Source: Coleofasciculus sp. S288 (GTDB taxonomy: Bacteria; Cyanobacteriota; Cyanobacteriia; Cyanobacteriales; Coleofasciculaceae). Taken from it: DNA of 7,573 nt. The DNA lies in the NCBI GenBank assembly GCA_020216575.1, contig JAIUYC010000156.1, positions 1 to 7,573 of the forward strand. Reading direction: 5' to 3'. Below the pieces are notes generated by a model. That model worked only from the letters and a program-made list of their open reading frames with translations. It searched no databases and was not told the origin of the DNA. Both the position numbers and the translations under genes were made by a program. Shown here in pieces: positions 1 to 5,363 of this stretch (positions within the stretch are counted from its first letter, which is position 1; the number at the start of each line of letters is the position of its first letter).

Positions 1-284
1 GAGCTTGCGATCTGTTATTCAAGTTTACTAGCGATGGAATTGTGAACGAATGACAAAAAACAACTAATCTAAAACGCAATGATTAGGTAGGGTAGATGAA
101 CTGATATTAAGCCATGATATAAAACGAAAAGCTCCCCTAAGTCCCAAAAATCCCCCACCTTCCAGGCTTAGGGAGTTTTAACGCTTGTTTAATTGAGGTC
201 GAAACCAGAGTAACTGAACTCGACCCCAGATGTGAATTGGACTCATTAAGACAAGAGACCTACTACTGGGAAGAGTATGGAGTG
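1..284. other. Left-edge intergenic region
   Basis: I can support no gene here. Plus-strand reading frames enter from the left edge and stop at 45 (frame 1) and 53 (frame 3). Either could be the last few codons of a gene outside the window, but so few residues cannot be identified. The only clear structure is the stem-loop at 127-179, described separately. The remainder is AT-rich and shows no repeat or RNA gene that I can recognise. Confidence 0.6.
127..179. terminator. Bidirectional intrinsic terminator-like stem-loop
   Basis: The left arm AAAAGCTCCCCTAAG (127-141) pairs with the right arm CTTAGGGAGTTTT (167-179), leaving two single-base bulges and a loop of about 25 bases. The right arm ends in a T run on the plus strand. 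On the minus strand the sequence leaving the stem is also T-rich, being the complement of AAAACGAAAA at 121-130. That suits termination of the minus-strand gene ending at 285, about 110 bases away, and also of any plus-strand transcript entering from the left. The loop is long for a classical terminator, so the function is inferred. Confidence 0.5.
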
Positions 285-632
285 TCAACCGACTACACTC
301 TCCACGAGTTGCCAATGGTGATTTTCAGCAACTGCCTCTTGCACCATTTCAAACATTTGACGGCAATGATTGTCAACCTGAAGGGGTAACTCTTCATTTT
401 TGATGACAAAACTCATTCGCACTTCTTGAGGCGTCGCTGTTGATTTGTCAATTAACACTTCTACTGTCACGAGCTTGGCAAAGGCGACACGTCCTGGAAT
501 CTCCCGTGCCATAATGTAGTCTCCAGTGTCGTAGATAATGTCAAAATTGCAGGATTGTAGAACTTCGATCAGTGATTGTTGAAGGCGATCGAGTGAAACA
601 GCAACGATGAAAGAACAAGTATAACGAGCCAT
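285..632 (-). CDS. Conserved cyanobacterial protein of unknown function (115 aa)
   Basis: This is a small protein with no signal peptide and no membrane segment, so it is probably cytoplasmic. It opens with MARYTCSFIVAVSLDRLQQS. Conserved-looking blocks follow: FDIIYDTGDYIMAREIPG at about residues 30-47, FAKLVTVEVLIDK at about 51-63, and a C-terminal part rich in charged residues with NHCRQMFEMV. Alternating hydrophobic strands and one or two helices suggest a compact alpha/beta fold. From memory it resembles a family of cyanobacterial hypothetical proteins of similar length; I know of no assigned role. The start is supported by a weak AGG about nine bases upstream on the minus strand and by a candidate promoter at 669-696. 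It is divergent from tmk and stands alone. The stem-loop at 127-179 may end its transcript. The reading frame is confident; the function is unknown. Confidence 0.85.
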   Translation of the reverse strand: MARYTCSFIVAVSLDRLQQSLIEVLQSCNFDIIYDTGDYIMAREIPGRVAFAKLVTVEVLIDKSTATPQEVRMSFVIKNEELPLQVDNHCRQMFEMVQEAVAENHHWQLVESVVG

Positions 633-668
633 ATGTAAACCTGGGCGTTAGATAGTTAGAACCCTCTT

Positions 669-696
669 ATCATATCTAACCTCGGTTGGGGGTCAT
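669..696 (-). promoter_or_regulatory. Candidate sigma-70 promoter for the 115-aa gene
   Basis: Read on the minus strand, TATGAT (669-674, five of six bases of the -10 consensus) lies 16 bases downstream of ATGACC (691-696, four of six for -35). This places transcription start roughly 30 bases before the start codon at 632. No other pair in the gap looks better for this gene. The call rests on motif match only. Confidence 0.35.
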
Positions 697-722
697 GATA
701 GGAGAGTTAGAGGAAAAACGAG

Positions 723-738
723 TGTTCAACATTGAACA
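723..738. promoter_or_regulatory. Perfect 7+2+7 dyad, operator-like
   Basis: TGTTCAA at 723-729 and TTGAACA at 732-738 are exact reverse complements separated by two bases. The 16-bp size and symmetry are typical of binding sites for dimeric helix-turn-helix regulators. It lies just upstream of the candidate -35 of the minus-strand gene and about 260 bases before tmk. I do not recognise it as a known cyanobacterial box such as NtcA, LexA or Fur. Confidence 0.35.
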
Positions 739-803
739 GCTACCAGCATCTTAGCGACTCATCCGGATTAAGGGTACAAAAAAACTTAGATGGAGAGGAG
801 ACA

Positions 804-886
804 CAGCACAGATGGGTGAATGCAGATGCACGGATAGATGGCGATGAACTTAATATCGGTGTATCCGTGAATTTCCTGTTGTGCTG
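804..886. repeat. Nested inverted repeat (cruciform or hairpin)
   Basis: There are three tiers of pairing: CAGCACA (804-810) with TGTGCTG (880-886), CACGGATA (829-836) with TATCCGTG (862-869), and CGAT (842-845) with ATCG (855-858). The left arm also has a loose seven-base rhythm (GATGGGT, GAATGCA, GATGCAC, GGATAGA), as in cyanobacterial short tandem repeats. It may be a small palindromic repeat unit, or a folded part of the tmk leader if transcription starts upstream. Confidence 0.5.
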
Positions 887-998
887 AGGGGGAAAGAGGG
901 AGAGAGGGTAAGCTGTATGAATGCAATCTGATAGCTAAAGAAAAGCTGAAGAAAGTTGTAAGGGTCATAGCCGAGTGGGAGGAAGTCTGGACTAAGTC

Positions 999-1706
999 AT
1001 GCGCGGTAAGCTAATTGTGTTTGAGGGTGTTGAAGGTAGTGGCAAAACAACTCAACTGGCGCGATCGCGAGATTGGCTTCTAGGAGGTGGAATGCGATCA
1101 TGTTTGGGGACTCTCAGGGACCAGATATCGGTGGTGGTGACGAGAGAACCGGGTGGAACCGCCTTAGGTTTGGGGCTGCGGAAATTGTTGCTGGAGGACG
1201 GAAGACGACAGGATGATGTTACTCCTACACCTGCACCCATTCAAGACCGTGCCGAACTTTTACTCTATGCTGCCGATAGAGCACAGCACGTTGAGGAATT
1301 TCTCAAGCCGATGCTGGCAAAAGGGGTTATTATTTTGTGCGATCGCTATACGGATTCGACAGTCGCTTATCAGGGTTACGGGCGGGGGCTAGACCTCAAC
1401 TTAATCCAGCAGTTGAACCAAATTGCTACGGACGGACTGGAAAGCGACCTTACACTGTGGCTGGATATTGATGCCAAAACAGGGTTAAAGCGGGCGCAAC
1501 AGCGAGGGGCGGCTGACCGAATGGAGCAAGCCGATTTAGACTTTCACCGACGGGTGCAACAAGGATTTACTCACTTAGCTTCAACATATCCTCAGCGAAT
1601 TGTCCGGATTGATGCCAGTAAGACTGAAGAAGAGGTGCATTTGGTCATTCAGAAGATTTTGCGCCAACGGATGAACGAATGGTTTCAGAAGCTTTCTCGG
1701 CCCTAA
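999..1706 (+). CDS. tmk: Thymidylate kinase (dTMP kinase)
   Basis: This enzyme phosphorylates dTMP to dTDP with ATP, the step shared by the de novo and salvage routes to dTTP. The P-loop GVEGSGKTT is at residues 10-18. The TREPGGT motif is at 48-54, IQDRAELLLYAADRAQH at 81-97, and the DRY motif within CDRYTDSTVAYQGYGRG at 114-130. The lid segment around residues 165-177 carries R165, R169 and R174, while the P-loop lacks an extra arginine; that is the pattern of the bacterial (E. coli-like) type. At 235 residues it is longer than many family members (about 205-215). The extra length lies in two loops, one between the P-loop and TREPGG and one around residues 68-80 (Gly/Arg/Asp then Thr/Pro-rich). 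The ATG at 999 gives the usual N-terminal distance to the P-loop. The SD-like GGGAGGA is unusually distant (15 bases). The gene overlaps holB by 28 bases, indicating co-transcription. Confidence 0.97.
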   Translation: MRGKLIVFEGVEGSGKTTQLARSRDWLLGGGMRSCLGTLRDQISVVVTREPGGTALGLGLRKLLLEDGRRQDDVTPTPAPIQDRAELLLYAADRAQHVEEFLKPMLAKGVIILCDRYTDSTVAYQGYGRGLDLNLIQQLNQIATDGLESDLTLWLDIDAKTGLKRAQQRGAADRMEQADLDFHRRVQQGFTHLASTYPQRIVRIDASKTEEEVHLVIQKILRQRMNEWFQKLSRP

Positions 1707-2626
1707 TCGGGCAACAACAGGCAATTGAACTCCTCAAAGGGGCAGTGACCAATAACCGCATTGCCCCAGCTTATCTGTTTGCCGGTCCCCCTGGTGTTGG
1801 ACGGAGTTTAGCGGCAAAGGCGTTCATCGAACTGCTGTTTTGTTCGGATAGTCCGGATGACAAGCAGTTATCGATACAACGACGCCTGCGACAGGGGAAT
1901 CATCCAGATGTGCTGTGGGTAGAACCAACTTATCTCCATAACGGCGTAAGGTTAACAGCAAAGGAAGCTGCACAAAAAGGGCTTCAGCGCAAGGCTCCGC
2001 CTCAAATTCGCTTGGAACAAATTCGGGAAATTTCCCAGTTTCTCAGTCGTTCTGCTCTAGAGGCGTCGCGAAAAGTAGTGGTTATTGAGCAAGCAGAAAC
2101 GATGGCTGAGGCAGCGGCCAATGGGTTGCTCAAAACCCTGGAAGAACCGGGACAAGCCACAATTATTTTGATTGCTCCCAGTACGGAGTCATTGTTACCA
2201 ACGCTGGTGTCTCGCTGTCAGCGAATTCCGTTTTATCGGTTGGCGCAGGATGACATGCAAGCGGTGCTACGACAAACGGGGCATGAAGAGATTCTCGCCT
2301 GTTCGTCGGTATTCGCGATCGCACAAGGCAGTCCGGGAGAAGCAATCGCCGCCTTCGAGCAGCTTCAAGCCATTCCTAGCGAGTTACTTGCCCAACTCGC
2401 TCAGTTACCTAAATCAGTCCGCAAAGCGCTGGAACTGGCAAAGGAAATTGATAAAACCTTGGATAATGAAGCTCAGTTGTGGTTGGTGAATTATTTGCAG
2501 CACTACTATTGGCAACACCAGCCTCAACCCAACCTTATCCAACAGCTAGAGCAAGCCCGAAAATACCTCCTCAGCTATGCCCAACCTCGATTAGTTTGGG
2601 AAGTAACCTTGTTGGAGTTGATATAG
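1679..2626 (+). CDS. holB: DNA polymerase III clamp loader subunit delta-prime
   Basis: Delta-prime is the stator subunit of the clamp loader that opens the beta clamp at primed sites. The AAA+ fold is visible in the first 200 residues or so. The P-loop-like GPPGVGRS is at 36-43, NGLLKTLEEP at 148-157, and the SRC motif at 178-180. SRC normally supplies the arginine finger to the neighbouring DnaX subunit. Arg42 replaces the Walker A lysine and the Walker B region (VVVIEQAE, 133-140) is degenerate, so ATP hydrolysis by this subunit is unlikely, as expected for delta-prime. The four-cysteine zinc site of the E. coli protein is not evident: only Cys55 is found in residues 1-179. The start lies inside tmk, with a weak GGA seven bases upstream. 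The tmk-holB order is common in bacteria. The stop codon falls inside the terminal repeat of a possible mobile repeat at 2621-2912. Confidence 0.95.
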   Translation: MVSEAFSALIGQQQAIELLKGAVTNNRIAPAYLFAGPPGVGRSLAAKAFIELLFCSDSPDDKQLSIQRRLRQGNHPDVLWVEPTYLHNGVRLTAKEAAQKGLQRKAPPQIRLEQIREISQFLSRSALEASRKVVVIEQAETMAEAAANGLLKTLEEPGQATIILIAPSTESLLPTLVSRCQRIPFYRLAQDDMQAVLRQTGHEEILACSSVFAIAQGSPGEAIAAFEQLQAIPSELLAQLAQLPKSVRKALELAKEIDKTLDNEAQLWLVNYLQHYYWQHQPQPNLIQQLEQARKYLLSYAQPRLVWEVTLLELI

Positions 2627-2647
2627 CGTTTCAAGGGAGGCTTAAAT

Positions 2648-2678
2648 CAGTGACCAGTGAACAGTGACCAGTTATCAG
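2648..2678. repeat. Heptad tandem repeat (STRR), left array
   Basis: Four consecutive seven-base units, CAGTGAC, CAGTGAA, CAGTGAC and CAGTTAT, are followed by CAG. The final CAGTTATCAG (2669-2678) is the exact reverse complement of CTGATAACTG at 2800-2809, so this array and the one at 2797-2817 form an inverted pair about 120 bases apart. Such heptad repeats are typical of filamentous cyanobacterial intergenic DNA. Confidence 0.75.
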
Positions 2679-2796
2679 GTACATTCTGGGGGATGCGAGA
2701 AATGAGCGTGTTACCTACCATGCTTCGACTCACTTCGGCAGGCTCAATGTCCAGCTCAGCAGCCATCTTTGATGGGAGCCGTTACTACTCAGGGAT

Positions 2797-2817
2797 TAAC
2801 TGATAACTGATAACTGA
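2797..2817. repeat. Heptad tandem repeat (STRR), right array
   Basis: Three perfect copies of TAACTGA stand head to tail. They are the inverted partner of the array at 2648-2678 and could form a long hairpin in single-stranded DNA or RNA. The sequence between the two arrays contains TTCGACTCACTTCGGC (about 2724-2739), itself an imperfect short repeat. Confidence 0.75.
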
Positions 2818-2846
2818 AAGGTGAGGTACACCGTAATTGCATTTAC

Positions 2847-2867
2847 TATGCCCTATGCCCCATGCCC
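2847..2867. repeat. Heptad tandem repeat TATGCCC x3
   Basis: Three seven-base units, TATGCCC, TATGCCC and CATGCCC, are contiguous. This is one of the familiar cyanobacterial heptad types. It is unrelated in sequence to the TAACTGA arrays upstream, but it shares the period of seven. Confidence 0.7.
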
Positions 2868-2978
2868 TAAAACTAGCAACTCTGTGCCTCACTAGATTGA
2901 GAACTGCTATATTCCCCATTACTAATACTAAATCATTCCAAAAAAGAAACCGCACAAGAGCAAACAGTCGTTTATTTT

Positions 2979-3027
2979 ACCTTAAAACGTTAAGGTTCAA
3001 TTGGATTTCTTAATTCCCTCGAACCTT
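2979..3027 (+). promoter_or_regulatory. Two mutually exclusive hairpins (ACCTTA-TAAGGT-ACCTTA)
   Basis: ACCTTAA (2979-2985) pairs with TTAAGGT (2990-2996) over a four-base loop. The overlapping AAGGTTC (2992-2998) can instead pair with GAACCTT (3021-3027) over a 22-base loop. The two stems share bases and cannot form together. This could be an attenuator-like switch if transcription starts upstream, or three half-sites for a DNA-binding regulator. No U tract follows the second stem. Confidence 0.35.
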
Positions 3028-3073
3028 ACTACACTAGACAGGAAAGGGCTAAAAACGCTCAAATTCGTCAGAA

Positions 3074-3101
3074 TATTATGGTATTATGGAGGGTTTATAA
3101 T
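3074..3101 (+). promoter_or_regulatory. Candidate promoter with tandem octamer
   Basis: A perfect -10 hexamer TATAAT is at 3096-3101, about 70 bases before the start codon at 3171. No convincing -35 lies 16-18 bases upstream. In that place are two exact tandem copies of TATTATGG (3074-3089). A promoter lacking a -35 box often depends on an activator, and the octamer pair is a natural candidate site, but this is inference. Confidence 0.4.
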
Positions 3102-3170
3102 AACTAGATATAAGAATGCACAGTACTAAGCCATCAGAAATTTAACCCAAGAATTCGACAAGAGGAAATT

Positions 3171-5066
3171 ATGACAGCCAAAATATTGGTTGTGGATGAT
3201 GAGCCGGATTTAGAACCCCTGCTCTGCCAAAAATTTAGAAAAAAAATTCGACAAAAGGAAATTGAATTTTGTTTCGCAGAAAATGGGTTAAAGGCGTTAG
3301 AGACATTACAAATCGAACCCGATATTGATATTGTATTAACCGATATCAATATGCCAGAAATGGATGGGTTAACATTGCTCACCAATTTGGCAAAGCAATA
3401 CCCCACCCTCAAGGCCGTAATTCTCTCTGCCTACGGGGATATTGAAAATATTAGAGCGGCGATGAATCGAGGTGCTTTTGACTTCCTAACCAAGCCGCTC
3501 AATTTTCAGGATTTAGAAATTACGATCCATAAAACGCTGCAATACGTGCAGCAGATGAAAGAGGCACGGCAAAAAGAACAGTATATTCGAGAACTGGAAG
3601 CGAAAACCCTAGGGTTAGCTCTAGAAAATGAAAGACGGCTAACTCAATTCTTAGAAGCGATGCCAGTTGGTGTGACTGTTCACGATCCGACAGGACAAAT
3701 CTACTATGCGAATCGTACTGCACAGGAGTTATTTGGCATAGATTCTTTGTCAGAAGCGAAAACTAAGCCATTGTCTGAGGTGTATCAAGTTTATCGGGCT
3801 GGAACTGAGGAATTATACCCAATCAGTGATTTTCCCATCGCTCGATCGCTCAGGGGTGAAAGTGTCAAGGTTGACGATCTCGAACTCCACCAACCGCATC
3901 AAATTATATCCTTGGAAGTTTTGACCACACCAATTTTTGATGAAGCGGGTGAGATTGTGTATGCGATCGCTGCCTTCCAAGACATCACCGAACGCAAACA
4001 TGTAGAGCAACTGGTATCACAATATAATCGTACCTTAGAAATCCAAGTCGAGCAACGAACTCAAGAACTATCCCAAGCCCTCGAACATCTCAAAGCCACT
4101 CAAGAAGAACTGATTCAATCCGAAAAAATGGCAGCTCTCGGACAACTAATTGCTGGCATTGCTCACGAAATTAATACTCCTCTTGGAGCCATTCGAGCTT
4201 CGGTAGGCAATATTAGCACGGCATTAGACCAATCCATTCGACAATTACCACAACTCTTTCAACAACTTTCTTCGGAACAGCAGTTAGATTTCTTCGCCTT
4301 ACTAGAAACCGCAAACAAAAACTACGAACCACTTTCTTTTAGAGAAGAACGTCAGTTAAAACGTAATCTTATAAAAGAGTTAGAAGCTCAAGGAATTGAA
4401 AATACAGATACAACTGCTTCCACTTTAGTGCAAATGGGGATAACTCAAAATATAGCTCCTTTTATTCCCCTATTACAATCCCCAAATAGTAGCTTTATTT
4501 TAGAAAATGCCTACAACTTATTAATGCAAAAAACTAACAGTAATACGATAAGCTTAGCTGTCGAACGAGCTTCAAAAATAGTTTTTGCCCTGAAAAAATA
4601 TGCCCATCAAGATAATTCCGGACAAATGAGTAGAGTCTCTATTGCTGAAGGAATTGAAACAGTGCTGACCATCTATCAAAACCTGTTAAAACATGGCATT
4701 CAAGTTGTAAAAAAATATGAAAACGTTACGGCTATCCTTTGTTATCCCGAAGAATTGAATCAGGTGTGGACAAACCTGATTCACAATGCTATTCAAGCTA
4801 TGCAAAATCAAGGAGAATTAGAGATAACGGTATCAGAATATCAGCAGCATGTGGCAGTGAAAATTACTGATTCGGGGTGTGGCATTCCCCCAGAAATCAA
4901 AGCTAGAATTTTTGAGCCATTCTTCACCACTAAGCCAATGGGAGAGGGCAGCGGTTTAGGGTTAGATATTGTGAAGAAGATTATTGACAAGCATCAGGGA
5001 AGAATTGAGGTAGAAAGTGAACCGGGACGGACTACGTTTAGCGTGTGGCTGCCTGTGAGGTCGTAG
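3171..5066 (+). CDS. Hybrid response regulator/histidine kinase (REC-PAS-HisKA-HATPase)
   Basis: This is a soluble protein of 631 residues with no membrane segment. The N-terminal receiver (about 1-125) has D9, D10 and the phosphoacceptor D58 in [11 protein letters not shown], with S86 and K108 completing the active site. A helical linker leads to a PAS domain (about 157-275), then a coiled coil (about 276-325) and the H box GIAHEINTP with H332. The ATPase domain has the N box around N535/N539, DSGCGIP at 567-573, FEPFFTTK at 581-588 and GSGLGL at 593-598. These are the hallmarks of the HEIN-type kinase class. H332 and N539 are 207 residues apart, roughly 100 more than usual. The extra segment (about 346-470) is AT-rich and largely helical, ending in [16 protein letters not shown]. 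The receiver should take phosphate from another kinase or its own; the PAS ligand is unknown. A good RBS supports the start. The gene has its own upstream region, so it is probably monocistronic. Confidence 0.95.
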   Translation: MTAKILVVDDEPDLEPLLCQKFRKKIRQKEIEFCFAENGLKALETLQIEPDIDIVLTDINMPEMDGLTLLTNLAKQYPTLKAVILSAYGDIENIRAAMNRGAFDFLTKPLNFQDLEITIHKTLQYVQQMKEARQKEQYIRELEAKTLGLALENERRLTQFLEAMPVGVTVHDPTGQIYYANRTAQELFGIDSLSEAKTKPLSEVYQVYRAGTEELYPISDFPIARSLRGESVKVDDLELHQPHQIISLEVLTTPIFDEAGEIVYAIAAFQDITERKHVEQLVSQYNRTLEIQVEQRTQELSQALEHLKATQEELIQSEKMAALGQLIAGIAHEINTPLGAIRASVGNISTALDQSIRQLPQLFQQLSSEQQLDFFALLETANKNYEPLSFREERQLKRNLIKELEAQGIENTDTTASTLVQMGITQNIAPFIPLLQSPNSSFILENAYNLLMQKTNSNTISLAVERASKIVFALKKYAHQDNSGQMSRVSIAEGIETVLTIYQNLLKHGIQVVKKYENVTAILCYPEELNQVWTNLIHNAIQAMQNQGELEITVSEYQQHVAVKITDSGCGIPPEIKARIFEPFFTTKPMGEGSGLGLDIVKKIIDKHQGRIEVESEPGRTTFSVWLPVRS

Positions 5067-5098
5067 GTAATAGGTGATAGGTGGTAAGTGTTGAGTGA
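5064..5098. repeat. Heptad tandem repeat starting at the kinase stop codon
   Basis: The units TAGGTAA, TAGGTGA, TAGGTGG, TAAGTGT and TGAGTGA run with period seven. The stop codon TAG of the hybrid kinase is the first three bases of the first unit. The copies decay from left to right. This belongs to the same class of cyanobacterial heptad repeats as those after holB, with a different core. Confidence 0.65.
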
Positions 5099-5363
5099 GG
5101 CTAAACAGTAAGGGGAAAGTTACTGTCGCCAGAGTTCGACCAAGAATAAGCTGATGTGCTTTCAACTTGCTTAGTGCAGATTGCCCAAAAGACGCGGGGA
5201 CGGGGAGACACGGTTATGTAATTTAAACAACGATTAGCTTAGACTGTCGAAGATACGAGCTTTGCTGAAAGCCATGAGTAGAATGGCACTAAGATTAACT
5301 GAGCGATCGCGGTTTTAGCCAGCGCTGAAGCGATCAATATGAGCCGTATGCTTGCCTTAACTC
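5067..5363. other. Intergenic region between the two kinase genes
   Basis: I find no gene in these 297 bases. They contain the heptad array from 5064, a hairpin at 5105-5126, and a G-rich short repeat GACGCGGGGACGGGGAGACA at 5191-5210. A small perfect hairpin GCTTT-GCTG-AAAGC is at 5259-5272 and a HIP1 octamer at 5303-5310. No good -35/-10 pair stands out, and no Shine-Dalgarno sequence precedes the next start at 5364. Confidence 0.6.
5105..5126 (+). terminator. Stem-loop downstream of the hybrid kinase
   Basis: ACAGTAA (5105-5111) and TTACTGT (5120-5126) pair perfectly around an eight-base loop GGGGAAAG, 38 bases after the stop codon. The stem is AT-rich and no T run follows, so it is a weak candidate for intrinsic termination and may only protect the 3' end of the transcript. 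Confidence 0.25.

Larger units (their letters stand above)
633..998. other. Divergent intergenic region upstream of tmk
   Basis: This 366-base gap separates the minus-strand 115-aa gene from plus-strand tmk. It holds the candidate promoter at 669-696, a perfect dyad at 723-738 and a nested inverted repeat at 804-886. A purine-rich tract (GAGGGGGAAAGAGGGAGAGA) spans about 886-905. A GGGAGGA at 977-983 is the best Shine-Dalgarno candidate for tmk, but it lies 15 bases before the ATG, which is long. A 60-codon minus-strand frame at 786-968 is low-complexity (Ser/Leu/Pro/Ile-rich), runs through the inverted repeat, and is not credible as a gene. Confidence 0.7.
2621..2912. mobile_element. Possible MITE-like repeat element with heptad arrays
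   Basis: The ends are ATATAGCGTTTCAA (2621-2634) and TTGAGAACTGCTATAT (2897-2912). ATATAGC and GCTATAT are exact inverse copies, and the remaining bases match with two one-base gaps. Within these 292 bases lie inverted heptad arrays (2648-2678 and 2797-2817) and a second heptad run (2847-2867). There is no reading frame for a transposase, so any movement would need an enzyme supplied in trans. No target-site duplication is clear. It may instead be a cluster of independent repeats that only look bounded. Confidence 0.35.
2913..3170 (+). other. Upstream region of the REC-PAS kinase gene
   Basis: There is no gene here. The region is AT-rich and holds a hairpin pair at 2979-3027, a tandem octamer at 3074-3089, a perfect TATAAT at 3096-3101 and the ribosome binding site AGAGGA (3161-3166), four bases before the ATG. 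The stretch 3138-3170 closely matches the coding stretch 3231-3263 in the same reading frame (see findings). Confidence 0.6.

Noticed and set aside
1..53. Possible 3' end of a plus-strand gene entering from the left edge
   Set aside because: At least two frames are open for about 15 codons before stopping. That is too short to choose a frame or identify a protein.
786..968. 60-codon minus-strand reading frame between the 115-aa gene and tmk
   Set aside because: It is rich in Ser, Leu, Pro and Ile, covers a purine-rich tract and the nested inverted repeat, and has no recognisable domain. It looks like a by-product of repeat sequence.
2163..2667. Several overlapping frames inside and just past holB on both strands
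   Set aside because: They are shadows of holB in other frames, with no domain-like content; one runs into the heptad repeats.
2600..3170. CRISPR array suggested by repeats in the gap after holB
   Set aside because: The repeats are contiguous heptads without unique spacers, and no cas gene is present.
5191..5213. G-rich stretch as a possible G-quadruplex or regulatory site
   Set aside because: It has a degenerate seven-base period seen in common cyanobacterial intergenic repeats, and the G runs are too irregular to claim a quadruplex.
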